The position numbers were made by a program, and so were the translations under genes. The notes under the pieces were generated by a model. That model was not told the DNA's origin, searched no databases, and saw only the letters and a list, made by a program, of their open reading frames with translations. A DNA stretch of 64,000 nucleotides from Rotaria macrura (lineage: Eukaryota; Rotifera; Eurotatoria; Philodinida; Philodinidae), in contig OENT01000653.1 in the NCBI GenBank assembly GCA_900239685.1, positions 24,429 through 88,428 of the forward strand, in the 5' to 3' direction. Of this stretch, positions 13,556 to 30,400 are shown piece after piece. Positions within the stretch are counted from its first letter, which is position 1. Each line of letters starts with the position of its first letter.

Positions 13556-15800
13556 AAGCATACGACCTTCCTACGGAACCAGAATGAAATGTTTAAATCA
13601 CTAATTACTTATAACAATGCCAATAAATGGCAGAGACCAACATTGATCAAGTTCAATATAATTGAGTGCTAGACCTTATTCATTGATGCAATAAAGTTAT
13701 ATTTGCATCAATTCTTGTTCATTCCCTTTTCATGAGTCACGAACAAATGAATCCTTTGCGAGAGTCATGTTTGAACAATTCAGATTTGGAAAAACATGAT
13801 CAAGCATTATTTGTAGCTATCGTGTCTCAAGCATTTCAAAAAGAAATGCCTCTTCACTCACAAGTGAAGAAGAAGTGGTTCACGGGGCCCCGAAATCGAC
13901 AGCGTCAATAATGTTCAATCCTAACTGTAGTAATCTCTAGCCATGCCAAATAATAGAAAATGTTTTGCGCAAAAATCCTCGATCCAAAAGATGCAGAAAA
14001 ACCAAGTCTTGTCCCAAATCAATCGTTCTGATTTTTAAACTAGAACTTATGTTTCATCCTGATGCTAAGTTTTCAATCCTATTGGCAACGTCGTTTCATA
14101 GCAGGAATACTTACAAGTGGCGCCCATGGCTTCAAGATTCTGGCAAAGTAGAAGATCGTGTAAAACATTTTCATGCATCAATAGTTGCATTGCACCAAAT
14201 TTGGTTATGAAACAGCTGCAGCTCTTCAACGTATAATATTGAGAGGCAGTTATCATGACACGATGGATGTTGATCTCAAAGCGATTGTGAAGTGGTGGCA
14301 AAACACCGACTCTCTAATCAAACGTTTGAATAACATCTATCACAAGTGATTCTGTTAGACTATATATCGATCATATTTACGTGCCTGCAAATTTCTTTGA
14401 TTCTTTGACACAGGAGACTAAAGAAGTCGCAAAATCTTACTTTCGTCACTCATTAAGTATTTTAAATAAATCTGGAGCATCAACATACGAAACATTCATT
14501 TGTGAGAAATTTATCTAACGAATCGAACGTAATCTTGAAAAAACTCCACTTTCACAAGGCATGATGGTTAAACTAGAATCATCTTTATTCTGCGAGCATG
14601 CTCCTCTGTCGATGAGGATCACTGAACCCAATCAGTTTTTCTGCTGCAATAAACACTGACCAACATTTGATCATCGATAGGAAGTAATTTTGATCTATTG
14701 GCTATGGAGATATGATGGTAGCAATCTCAAATGAGCTAATCGACTGTAACCAAGAGCAGCACTCGAATCTGATTTCCTATGCAGCTGAGGCACCATCGAT
14801 AGATTCTCATGATTATCACGAATCTTACTCTTATTTAAATAACACTCATCCTCTAAAGCATTTTACTGTTTCACATGAAAGAAAATGTAGAGTGACTTCT
14901 TGTAGATTCTGCCATGTTTGTAAATTGCGATACAATTGACTTTTTCCCATTTTGTTTGAAAATTCAATATAGCCGGGGTTATGTCTCTTTATCACATGCT
15001 GACTCCTATAGTGTTTGCAATCATGAAGGAATCATGATGGAATTATTCTAAGAATGATCTTGATGTTTCCAGAATCAATTTCGTTCATGTGAGTGCAGGT
15101 AATGTAATTGTAATCACAAAGCATATGCTTATTCAACACTAGCCGATTGCTAATCTGCATCCATCTTTTGGTGCTCATTTCAAGATAAATGTTGCAGTTT
15201 CTTCAAATTTAGCTGTTGCTACTTCTTCGGATATTAAACGAGTCACTCTTACAAACGAACTAGACAAAGAAGACCTCATTGCAAATAGGATCGATGCCAA
15301 TCGCCCTTCTTGCCCCTAATCTCCGTCAAAAATCTGTTCAGCTTCTATTAATTGTTCGAACCGTGCAGTAAGTAGTTAGCAGAAAAGTTTTTCTCGTCCA
15401 CATCGCTACTTTGAACTATGTGACAGGGTGAATGAAGAACCGTATTTTACTCACAAACCACACAAAGTACCAAAATGTAAGACACAATGGTTCATAGCGC
15501 ATTGTATGGCCATTCTTAGATGGTCGATTTCTTAATTTCTTGTCGCTTTCAACTGAATTATATCAAACTATTGACAAATGTATTCTCATAGTGAGCAAGT
15601 ATCCGTACCATATGATCCATCCTCAGTTTAGCTTCTTTTTTAAGATTTCTACTATTTTTTTTACCGAACACTCACGTATTCCAGTATGATTCAATGAAGA
15701 AATGTTATCAATAATTGCGAAGTCGATTATGGCTAAGGAAATACATCAGAATCGTACAGCACAATATGTATTAACATCTGAATCTGAAGTTTAACAAATG

Positions 15801-16623
15801 TCACCTATAAAATTCAAATAGAAAATAAACTTACACAAATGCTGTTTAGTTTGAAAAAATTATTTTGTTGTTGTATATATTCAAATTTAACTAATAACAA
15901 TCATGGAAAATCGCTCTCATTGTGCAAGCTCATCATTTACAATGTGTTCGAGATTCAGTACTATACTTATTTCAAAGAAACTGAACAACACTAGGTGTAA
16001 TAAGAGACTCAATCAGACGTTCTCGTGTAGCTTGAAAAACGATATGTCGATTTACTCAATAGTTTTCTAAGCTGATTGTCTAGCGAAAAACTATTTTGCA
16101 ACATGAGAAATGTCTAAAACCATCATATTACTGTTGAAGTTCACCATATTGATTTTCATAAGATATTATGACGAAATATCGAAGTGAAAATGAGTGAGAG
16201 AAAATTGCCGCGTGACCGAACCATTGCAACACATTATTGGATTACAAGAGAATACCTTTAAAGTAGTTTCAACTCAATTTGGATAATAAGCACAACTAAC
16301 TCAAACTTTTAGGGGTAGTTTTTTTTTTTATAAGAAAAATATTCATCACATTACATCATATTTTTATTAATTTACATAAGAATGGTCAAAATCACCACCA
16401 GTTGAAATAAAAAAGTCTAATTGTGTCCGAACACCATTCCATATTCTTTAACTATATATATATAGTCTGAGCGAGAGTACCATCTATGCTGCCATCTGTC
16501 TGTCGGCAAATCAGTTTGTTAATCTTTGAACGAATAAAATTTTGTGGGACGAAAGCAAGCAACAGCAGGAAACAATATTGATCGATTATTTTATTTTTTA
16601 CTTCAATTACATATTCCCAACGA
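15801..16623. other. Intergenic, likely EXD3 promoter side
   Basis: No coding region is seen. The 3' part holds a TA-rich run at 16453-16463 (TATATATATATA) about 160 bp before the exonuclease start codon; it may be a core promoter element or merely a simple repeat. Confidence 0.4.
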
Positions 16624-19600
16624 ATGTCATCATTATTATCAGATTTATCCGAAAAATTACATCTGCACAATGATAAAGAAGCTGTCGACATAGCCTTTAA
16701 CTATTTCAATCATTCTGAACATCCATACAAAGAGTTGCTTGAATATCTATCAGTATTATGTGAATCAAATCATATTAATACGAATTTAATATTTTGTCTG
16801 ATAAATTCATTTGTTCAATGGAAAACTCAAGCAAACAAAAATATACCGATTTCGCATATCGATGAAAATACAGTAAATGATTTGATTTTAAAAAAACTAC
16901 CACTAAAATTTGTGAACGATTTGTGTGACATATTTGAAATTTCCAAAGGGTATTTAATATATTTATTAAGAAATTTAATGCATGATCCCATGAATTCACC
17001 GTCATACAAACGTGGATTAAATATTATTGTTAAATTCAATTATCAATTAGAATTTTCTCCAAATGAAATTTTATTACCATTAATACTTGAAACAAAAGAT
17101 CATCTTCTTCATGTTTATATAGATAAGAATTGTCAACTGGAGACTTACGTATTAGATCTATTAAATTATTTATATCAAAGTGGAGGGAAACGACTGCGAG
17201 AAATTTTATCCAATGAATTCAATGTTAGAAATCTAAATTTTAATAAAAAAGCTCTCGGTAAATTAGCTGTTCGGTATTGGAATACATATGGAAATGAACA
17301 AGTAGAACGATATCCGAATTTAGCTACATTACAACACAGGAGAACATTGAGTTATTTAATTAATGTAAAATATTCCGAAAATACCGATGAAAGAACTATG
17401 AGTGATGAAGCTTGGAATGAAATAGTTGAAGTAAGTAGAATCAAAAGTTTTGTTTACATTTTCTTTTCAATGGCTTTTTATTCAAGGACATGATACAAGG
17501 AAATACAGATTTATCAGAATATTTAATTGAATTACTTGTCGATAAAGATGATATTGATGCTGTTAAATATTGGAGTAAGACATAAGTTAAATTGAATTAT
17601 ATTCGTGAACAAAACGTTTTTGATTTAGTGATTCAGTTAAAACGATCTGAGCATACACTATCGCATTGGGTATGTAGACTATTTTCAATTAGATTATACT
17701 AATATGATTTATGATCATCGATGAATATCGCTTCATTTCGAATAAATCAAATTTCGTTCTATCGATAGTAATTGTGATTATCAGTCGATCATACTGATGT
17801 ATATGAACTTTGATTTACATCCATGAAGTATACGTTTCTAATATAGATAAGCAGTTATTATCTTATCTTCTCTCCTCAGAGACTACTGTTCCAGATATTT
17901 TTCATAAGATCTCTGAATTTGCATCAGTCATCTATCATTATAATATATGAACTAATTCTAAGTAGGGTGAATACTAGATCTCTACATAGGCTGATATCTC
18001 AATTAAATTGATAGTTGATTGCTGTATTTCCTACATCTGATTAAAATATTAACATATATCCGATGCAAAATTAGCTTATCAATATTCATAAACCGATTAT
18101 TTTCTCATCAAATACCTTTTCCTCATATTCAATTCAATGAAGTACTTGTTGCTTCGAATTGATATACTGATTACAAAATAAAATAAGAATTCATGAATAT
18201 CTGTTTTATAGTAGACTGAGTGGCATACTCTATCATTGATTGACTACATCATCTTTCGTCTTTTTCTATTACGAGATGTGTACGAACACAAATGTTCATT
18301 CAATCTATAAAAAGACTACAATCATCTGTCGAGTGCAAAAACTAGTTTACATTTAGTAAATTAACCAAAACAATAAAGTATCGTGTCTTGTTGATGCAGT
18401 TCTAATTATAAAAAGTCATTTTGCCGACTTTCAATATTGATCTCTATCACGTATTATTGATTAGGGGTACTACGAGTTTTAGATGCATACAATAGAATAA
18501 TACAAGACATTATTAGATACGCGCAGCCTATCGCAATAGAAGGACTGAACAAAGAGAATATTTATTATAAATGACAATTATTTTTGTTGGTATCAATGTT
18601 AGACTGAGTTTTGTAAAATGCAAAGTGAATCTGCAGTGATATTAGATAGTCTCATAAGTATTCTCGATGAGAATTAATGAAATATGTGGAAGCATTTTAA
18701 ACTATATATCTTATAAAGAACCTGCACACAACTGTATCTAGTAGAAAATTTCAATGAGACAATATAACTATTGTACACTTTTTTCGGACGTGAGCTCGAT
18801 CGATTTGAGACATACTTTCATTTTGACACGGTTCTAGATTGTTTTCTCTTTTTTACAGATACTAATTAATCTGGATTATTCTATCTCATAGTATCAAATT
18901 GATAGATAAGGAGAAAATTTGAGATCAGACTATTGATACTTGTAAAGATTTTATTTCTTTATTAATTATTTACAGGTACAAAGATACATCCGTGCTAAGC
19001 AATACAATCGATCTACAGAAGTAAGATCTAATAGAGGTCTTTTGTCAAGTACATCGATTGAATATTACAAAATACGGTCTGAAGATATACCAATTATCTT
19101 TATTGATTCCATGTCCGGATATGAACGTTTACTCGATCGTCTATTCAATACAATTAATCCAGAAGAAGAACTATTGCTTGGACTCGATTGTATGTTATTT
19201 CACGAAACTGTTTTATTCTTATGCTGTGGATGAAGCTTGTCAGAGATGTGAAAATGCCAAAGCATATCGTAGAAAAGAATAGCATGGAATTTGAATTGAA
19301 AATTTTCTTTGATTCTCGTCTTGTTCAAAGTCCAAGTAATTGCAATTTTCTCTAGTTTTCAAACGTTGGACACTATCGTTCAATAGACCTTCTATGTAAT
19401 CGCGTGCCAATTAAGTTATCGAAAGCATCAATTCGAACTTGTAGCTTATTTTGATTTTATGAAAAATATGGGTATTCTATTTAAAAATTGACGCAATTCA
19501 GACAAACCTTCTACAGCATCACTATTTATTAAAGAAAATAAATATGCAAAACATTTTTTTTCTTATTTGCATGGTAATGAAAACTATTTCGCTTTTTTTA

Positions 19601-20741
19601 ACTGGCTTTGATTGATATCTTATTCTACTATGGATTTCTATGACATTTACAAGTAATACTCCAACAGCACGTAGTTTTTTTTAACTCTGTAAGATTATTC
19701 TTTGATACGCACCGAATATTTAGCTATCATCCATAGAGTTTTAACTAGGGCACGTCATTTTCCCGTGTTCTACTTTTACAATCGTCCTTCAATATTATTT
19801 TTTTCTGTGTTTATCATCAAGTTCTTGAGAATAATATTAGACGGAAAAAAAACTTCAAAACCCAGAATGTGTTACATACATTTATTGATATCGATATCAA
19901 TAACATTGTCTTGTTTTTCAGGTGAATGGAAACCAATATTTAATAATACGTCAACATCTAAACAACGTCTTAGTATAATACAAATCGCATTTCCTAATGA
20001 AATATTTTTACTTGACGTACTTCATTTTTTTCACACATGTGATTCTGAAACGATCCAGAAGCGTTTGGCAAATCGATTATTTGATGATGATCATGTAACA
20101 ATACTTTGTGAGTTCGACATATTTACTAAATAAAAATTCAATTAGACAAAATCTTTTAGCTTATGGCTTTGAAGCAGATGCCTCCATGCTTACTGCCTCT
20201 TATCCAGTTTTCGATAAAGTACTTCTCTCTGGAAAAACTCTCTTAGATCTATCACTTTTACAAGCCGAAGTAATTAAAACAAGAAATCAGGTTTTCATTT
20301 ATTAATTTGAAAATTTCTTCTTTTTTTCTATGCTAGTTAACGAATAGTCAACGAGAGATATTTCCGTATTCCATGATGCCGAATAATACATCGTCAAAAG
20401 ACAAAGGTCTTAGTGAATTGGTTCGTTTATGTTTTGGTAAAACATTGAATAAATCAGAACGATGTTCGAATTGGGATCGACGACCCTTGAGATCTGCTCA
20501 AACTCTTTACGCAGGTATTTAAAATTTTTCCTCTTTTCGTTTCGTTTTGATTAGTGATATTATTTGTTATTGTTGCTTCTTTTTTGCTTTAATTTTAGCA
20601 TGTGATGCGTATTGTTTAATTGAAATTTATAAATTCCTCGGTCATCAAATGAAATCATTCGATTATATTCAATCATTTCGTGGGAAAATATCAAAGAAAA
20701 GTGAGCAAGTCGTCGATAAAACTGATGATTTCCAAACATAA
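16624..20741 (+). CDS. EXD3: EXD3/Mut-7-like 3'-5' exonuclease
   Basis: DEDDy-family 3'-5' exonuclease related to animal EXD3 and C. elegans MUT-7, which trims small RNAs. Eight exons: 16624-17430, 17487-17574, 17629-17669, 18976-19189, 19922-20107, 20160-20290, 20337-20514 and 20599-20741 (1788 nt, 595 residues). The first ~340 residues form the helical N-terminal region typical of EXD3. Catalytic motif I is LGLDCEWKP, split by an intron within the Cys codon, giving D383 and E385. Motif II is YGFEADASML (D452). Motif III is YAACDAYC (Y547 and D551). LSELVRLCFGKTLNKSERCS matches the EXD3 signature. The protein stops about 45 residues after motif III, so the C-terminal Mut7-C domain of longer homologues is absent. 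Introns 3 (1306 bp) and 4 (732 bp) are unusually long. AATAAA lies at 20904. Confidence 0.92.
17670..18975 (+). other. Long intron 3 of the exonuclease gene
   Basis: A 1306-bp intron in a gene whose other introns, apart from the 732-bp fourth, are 46-84 bp. It is AT-rich, with no coding stretch and no obvious terminal inverted repeat. An old insertion could explain the length, but I see no direct mark of one. Confidence 0.55.
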
Positions 20742-21290
20742 CATGATTTAACTTCAGTATCATAAACAAAACATTTTTCAACATTTAGTGTCGAATAGTA
20801 AACTTCTATTTAATTCTGACATCGGTGTTATCTTTTTTGATTATAATTAAATATTTTTATCGATTTTGTGTATGTCAAAATATGTGGACGCTGACTTTAC
20901 GTAAATAAAATAAACGTATTTGTAAACAATAATGATGATTATTTTAATTCCCTTCTAATAGTTCGATGCTGTTTATATCATCGATGTATTTCAATTAATA
21001 GGTATACTTTCATTTTCACTGAGACTTTTGATTATCTATTTATTCTCCGTGTGTACAACTTTTTCGACTAAACACATTCCAAGTCTATGGATCAATGATT
21101 ACAATACAGCATTTCAGACAAACTTTTACTCAAATTTCATTGTAGGAGATTGTTAGATAAACAAAATTAAATTCTTCTTTCAAATATTAGAATGTCTTTA
21201 TTCAATCAAAAAAATCCAATTCATAATAATTTATCTATATACATTGATATGAATGATATTACAACCCAATTCTTAACTAAAAAGGCATGC
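20742..21290. other. Convergent 3' flank region
   Basis: About 550 bp between the stop codons of two convergent genes. It carries AATAAA hexamers for the plus-strand exonuclease at 20904-20914. No gene is seen. Confidence 0.55.
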
Positions 21291-22731
21291 TTAATGATTG
21301 CCTGGAAGTAATAATTTGGCAAGTGTCGCTTCATATTGTTCATCTAATGTAACAAGTTCTGCGACAACATTTAAACGTCGTTGAGCTATATGTTTTAATT
21401 GTGTATATGCATTATTTCGTTGTTCACTACGTGTCTTTTGTCGTTCAATCGTTGTTGATAGATGCTGAGATAGACGACGAGTTTTTAATGGAACTTCGAT
21501 GCGAGGTGTCGACGATGTTGATGATGAACGCATTCGATTGTCAGGTACTTCATGACGATGAATATCTGATTCATGTCTAAAAATGTGATTGTTCAAAAAC
21601 TATATTGATAAACGATATATTCCAACTATAACAATTTCAATACAGATTAAACTTAATGGGTATCGTCTACTGACATAGATATTTAGTTTATATCAAATGT
21701 AAAATATTTGAATCATCGTGAAAGAATATTTTCCAATCGGTATTAGATAAATAGCCCCGAAGCGAGTTCTCTCTATTGAAATACTGGTATATCCTACATA
21801 ATAGTTCAAACGATTAAACTTTATCAGATCGAGATAAATTTACTTCATTGGAGAAAGAATGTGAAAGATTCAATTTTCCAGAATCAACACACTATCTTGA
21901 AGAGATCTCTCAAAAAAACAAACTATGAAACCAAAAATGAAAGAAGATTCGAAACTATTTCATCGATGAACACGGGTAATTTCATTTGACAGACTTATAT
22001 TGTATACTAAGAAGATCGCAAGAGTCTTTTTTTTTCTTTTCCCTATGATATTCTTAATGATACATCGAATAGATACAGAGTGATATGAAAAGTATCAAAT
22101 CTTAATATAGGATCGTCTTTGGATTGAACAAATTTTCTATATCCTGAAAGATGATGATTGACTACGACTAGGATATTGCACCTACTCATATTGAATTACA
22201 AATGTTCATGCAAACCTTTGTGATGCTAATGATATATCTTTATGAACAGAAAATGAATGATTAAGTAATTGTGCTAAAGTTCCCATTTCATATGTTGGAT
22301 CCGAAGGATTTTCTTGATAATGACTAATGGATTTATATTTATGTTTAATTTGTGATGGATATTCATCTGAACTTAATTCTCCACTTTCACATTCACTTGC
22401 ACTTGCACAACTATTATCTGACGATACCATGGGCAAATGTGCTGCACTATTATTAACACTAATGACTAGAATGAAAGATTACAATAGTAAGATATGATAT
22501 GATGACGATTTCAAGACAAAAGAAAATAATACAACCTTCTTTAACGTAAATACATCTTCTTGAAAATGTTGTCATGGCTGCTGCATTCATATTCGCTGAA
22601 ATCTCTGATAAAGGTATTGATGGACGACGACGATAGCCATGTGCAGCTGTGATTGACGATGATGTGTGCGTTGCCGTTGAATGCCATTTATTCGTTGATG
22701 ACAATAGATTAGAGCCTGAATTCGCCATCAT
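21291..22731 (-). CDS. Unrecognised Ser-rich protein, 243 residues
   Basis: Three exons on the minus strand, 22731-22536, 22465-22216 and 21576-21291 (732 nt), with good GT-AG borders and consistent phase, so it is probably a real gene. The N-terminal half is low in order: Ser/Thr-rich, with a His-Gly-Tyr-Arg-Arg-Arg basic patch around residue 31, then an acidic Ser-rich segment (ECESGELSSDEYPSQIKHKY). The C-terminal ~80 residues (Arg/Gln/Leu-rich, from about residue 165) look like an amphipathic helix or short coiled coil ending in LDEQYEATLAKLLLPGNH. No family was recognised and no membrane segment or signal peptide is present. The first of two adjacent ATGs at 22731 is taken as start. The gene converges with the exonuclease gene. 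Confidence 0.68.
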
Positions 22732-24034
22732 TTCAAAATCAACAAAACAACAGATTACATTTCATGATCTAATGAACAAAACAGACGAGAAATAATCGTC
22801 ATGTTTACATGACTAAAACGAACACTTGTAATGTACACAAGAGATAAAAGAAGAATAACAAACACGCGTTGTAGTTGTTCTACCATCGCTCGATATATAT
22901 CTCTCTCTATACATATATATATACAGAGAATCATTCTATTCATAGGAACAAGGAAGAATTTTTTAAGATGCTTGAGCCAGACTCACGAATCAAATTTCCA
23001 GAAATCAGCACTAAAGAATCAATAGATCACGGATTTTTTTATTAATATACTTTGTTGAAGAATCGTGATAAGATCTAAAACATCGACAAGAAAATAACTT
23101 CGACTGTTTGCTCTTTAATTATTCACTGTATCATTAAATCTTACAATTGAATTATTTTCTATCTCATTTGAATGCAAGAACGCTCTTCATTCACAACCAG
23201 AATCATAAGCATCGGCAACTATATGCTTAATTAATCAAGTAAAATCAGTTGTGACCATATAACTACGTAAGTGTATGAACCGATCAGATTCTAACAAGCA
23301 TAGTCTACGAAAGAACATAGGTAACTTTGAGACTTAATCAAGTTCCAATTAAGTCGTAACTATGATCATTCATTGATACAGGACGATTAATATTGAAACG
23401 AAATTTTTTCCGACCGAGACTCAAATATATCTTTGAAATACTCAAATCAAAGATTTTTTTTTCTACGGATACTTTTTATAGGTTTTCAGGATTCAACGAA
23501 AAAGAACGTATCCTTCTCGTGATATTCGAGTAGACTCGATCATCGCTTCATCATAATTACGTTAAACATTGAACTTTTATAGAGAGAGAGATGCTTGTTT
23601 TCGTAGGAACTAAGAATTCTCTTTAGAATAACATGTAATTATGATCACTTAACGAATAATTGCAACACATGTTAAGTTTTCCAGTTTAGAAACCCTTTTC
23701 CGTACAAGCCAAGTGATTTTTGCAATAACACTTATGAATTCAGGAGAAAATCAAATTATGTTGTAACTTCTTCGCTTACCTGTCATACGAACAAAATTAA
23801 GCTATAGAATAATTAATTTTGAATCAGCATCTATCTCATCGATGCCTAGAACTGATTACTACCGGCACGCAACATTAAAAAAATAATCAAAGAAGATAGT
23901 TTTTTCAATAGTGACATTGTTATTTTATTCACAAAAACAAAAAAAATCATCTGTCTGATAATAGTAATGCAATGGAGTTACCAAAATTCTACAGATGTTA
24001 AATATCACTCATAGTATCAAACACGATCTTGCCC
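22732..24034. other. Intergenic with HSP70 3' end
   Basis: Between the 5' end of the unrecognised gene and the stop codon of HSP70, both on the minus strand. A minus-strand AATAAA at 23934-23939, about 95 bp after the HSP70 stop, is a good poly(A) signal. A TA/TC-rich simple tract lies at about 22893-22923. No gene is seen. Confidence 0.55.
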
Positions 24035-27289
<3,255 letters not shown>

Positions 27290-27361
27290 AGTCTGATGTA
27301 AATGTTTGTATGTGTAATTTAACGTTGAATTTGGATAGGTGATGAATAACAGAGCGATGCC

Positions 27362-27370
27362 TAAATATAC
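27362..27370 (-). promoter_or_regulatory. Probable TATA box of HSP70
   Basis: The minus strand reads GTATATTTAG about 75 bp upstream of the HSP70 start codon, between the heat-shock element and the leader. Position and sequence suit a TATA box. Confidence 0.5.
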
Positions 27371-27379
27371 CCCAACAAG

Positions 27380-27400
27380 ATTCTAGAATATTCTCGATGA
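27380..27400 (-). promoter_or_regulatory. Heat-shock element (HSF binding site)
   Basis: The plus strand reads TTCtaGAAtaTTCtcGA: three perfect alternating nTTCn/nGAAn units with 2-bp spacing, and a fourth half unit. It is the canonical binding site of trimeric heat shock factor and lies about 95-110 bp upstream of the HSP70 start, next to the likely TATA box. This supports stress induction of the gene. Confidence 0.75.
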
Positions 27401-30400
27401 GTAAGGAATGTATAAAGGTGAAGCGAAAACTACGCTTACACCTTTGTGCATAAATCACTGCATGATGCATTGTAATTCAGTAGGCAGGAAGAAGAAAAGA
27501 AAAAAAACGACCCAAAACAAAAAATATAGAAAGAAGAAAAAGAAAGAACGACTGACTTCTAGATTCTCTATTCATCTACTCTCAATGTTTACGACCAAAT
27601 GAAAACAAACTAAACAATATCTTCATGCATGTTTGGTTTGACTCTTTAAGCTTGAGTCACTCTGCTAGTTGAACAAAAAATGTTCCAGCATCGAATAGAA
27701 ATTCTATCAAGGATAAAAAGGACGGAGAGCCTTTTTCCAACTTTGAAATCGGAAGAAGAAGCGTTTTCAGAATATTTATTAGGAAGAATCTTATTGACAA
27801 AGTGACGTTAACACGGTTTCTATTATTTTTATAATAAAATTTCAAACTTGAAAACAGTTGAGTTGTTGCTTTGCTGTGATGTGAACGTACGATTTTGGTA
27901 AAAGGCGTGAATGTGGGTAGATGTCAACAGATGAAAATAACAGTGTTGCACACCAGATTTTTATGAATTTTATCTTATCCTTTTCATTGAGAATGGAGTA
28001 ACTCGTTATTTTAAATAAACATTTTAAAAATTAAAAATAAATTCAAGTAACTGTTATGAAACAGTAGTTATCGATGTCTGATATTCAGATTACGTCCAAA
28101 GATATTCACGAATATAATTGATTAAAAGTTGAATTCCGTGTTAAAAGTCAATCCAACAGTACCTATACCCATGCAGAGAAAAGTTTTCAAAAACGCGTTT
28201 AAGCGACTGCAAATCGAGAAAAGTGGACGTGTTTGGATGGCAATCGACGTGTCTGATTGTGAGTGAAAAACGCTCATTTTCCCACCTTCTTGTGCGATCA
28301 AGCGCGTTTTCAGTCGCAATACGCTTGTAAATGCATAAAAAAAAGAGAAATAGTAGTCGTTTATTGCATTGTCGTTTTCAGTGACGGAATCATAATAAGA
28401 GTTCTTCAGCATTAATAAGACGACCACTATTTCTCTTTTTTTAATGTATTTAAAAGCGTATTTCGACTGAAAACGCGCTTGATCGCACAAGAAGGTGGAA
28501 AAATGAACGTTTTCCACTCACAACCAGGCACGTCGATTTTCATCCAAACACGTCCACTTTTCTCGATTCGCGGGCGCTTAAACACATTTTCGAAAAACTT
28601 TGTCTGCTTTGGTACTCCATTTTCACAGTTTGACGAATGAACAATCAATTGAGTTTCTATGAAAACATTTAATCTCATAATAACTTCTTTAGAAATACAA
28701 TCTTACCAGTTCAACATATTCAAAGTGAAATATATACTGAAAAAGTCTATTTTAAAAGCTAAAAAACGTATTCTAACCAAATCAAAACTGTCACTTTGAA
28801 GACTAGTTCACTAATAAGCTACATATAGTCCTTAATGGTACGCAACACTTTTATTACTATGTTCCTATTTAATTCCATAGAACACACGAAGGTCAAATGC
28901 AGCGGTGCAGAGTCTATTCAAGTGTGTTTACGAACATGTGGGAAAATTTTTCCAGTCCTGGGAGTGTTTTGGGGAAGAAGCTGAGAGAAAAGAATCATAG
29001 TGTGGGACATTTTTTCAAAACCCTGGTAATATCTTTCTGTTTTCAAATGAAAAAATATCTCTAGCGAAAGAAACACGAATAATTCTTATCAGATATACGC
29101 ATCTCTTCAAACTTACTATACATCGACGTTGATAATATCAAACGAAAATAGCCTTTCGCTGAAGCATAGTCTAGTCAAGAAGAAAAGAGCAACTATTCAA
29201 TAAATTCAACTGAAGTGCGGATTGCATTTTACATAACTCGTAAAAAAATGTATTTCATTCTAAAAATTGAAATATGTGCCACGAGAGAGAGAGAGATTTC
29301 TAATAAAATATACTACGGATCCAGCAAACTATTAAAACTACTTGTTAAGATAATAATCTTGAATAGTACTCAATATTAACAAAAGTGCGAAGCCACGATT
29401 TTTCTCAAAATGTTTTGCACAAAAATTCTAATCTGTTTGTTTGCCGTATTATTAGAACAATTCTAAAGAGAACATTGCTGAAACTACAATAGCCTTTCGT
29501 TCGTTTTATACCTCTATCATCTTCTAGACATCATCTAACGTTTCTTTTTCTACTTATTGAAATTTTCGTTTGATAGATATCGGTGCAGAGTTAAGCAACC
29601 CAGAAGCTACTCTAAATACCATCAGACATCTACTATTGATCGTCTGACACATTTAAGCACTACCCATAGTTTGATGGTTGAAGAAAATAATTGCCTCGTC
29701 TTCTTCTTTTTTTTATGACTTTTTGAAGATGCAAAGACATAATTAAACTCAAGCAAATATTGAAGTTTTATGACTTGAAGTAAATACGAACTATTTTCAA
29801 ATAATTGATATAACTCAAGGCTGTCTGCTCAATATTCTTATGCATTTTAATCGATAGACATTATTCAATTGTTCATCACCATGAATACGATTGAATTTTG
29901 ATTAACTGCTACTATTCAATTGATATTCAGTTAAACTTTCAATACATGTTTACATCGTCTACCTCTCCTTGAAGCTGTCAAATTATTTGTTAAACTTAAT
30001 ACGAATTCAAGACTGATGGGACATTGAAGAAAATCGTATTAAATGACATTGAATTCAACCAGCGCAAATATTACGAAGACAAATCCTACAAGCTCTCTTA
30101 TCGTTGTGAATAAATAAATCATATCGAAATTCTATCTTCGGAAATAGTATTTGAGTTATTGAAAAACAAAATATGCAAATAATTTCTTTTAGACAGAATC
30201 GCTCTTTTCATCAGCGTTCTCAGTCGTTAAAACAGTTGGAAATGACAGAGCTAATGAGATGTGTTTTCTGAAAATCATTCTTTTTCAACCACAAAAGGCA
30301 AAGTTGTTTCCTTCATGCTAAGTTTAGTCAAGCTCAAACTTTATTTAGTGAGTTATGAGGTCAATAATGGAGTGTGTAGGTGTTCTTCAAACTTGTGTTA

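Larger units (their letters stand above)
10300..15800 (+). pseudogene. Decayed large gene with PBZ-like finger array
   Basis: Between about 10.3 and 15.8 kb the plus strand carries many stretches with coding character that shift between frames and are interrupted by stops, too often to be explained by introns alone. Recognisable pieces are a Ser/Thr-rich section near 10.57-10.65 kb, a conserved-looking block at 10.72-11.35 kb, its continuation near 11.53-11.61 kb (GPNFLPTIVETVNQDCADVC), a long block at 12.38-12.92 kb, the zinc-finger array (annotated separately) and weaker remnants at 13.7-14.9 and 15.1-15.8 kb. A MITE sits inside at 11.63-12.00 kb. It was probably one large gene or two adjacent ones. 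The parent function is unknown to me. A live gene with many undetected introns is possible but less likely given the stops and frame changes. Confidence 0.65.

Noticed and set aside
28880-29640. Possible 5S rRNA or tRNA gene (GGTGCAGAGTTAAGCAACC near 29582)
   Set aside because: No full 5S or cloverleaf fold, no proper internal promoter boxes, and the resemblance is limited to a few bases.
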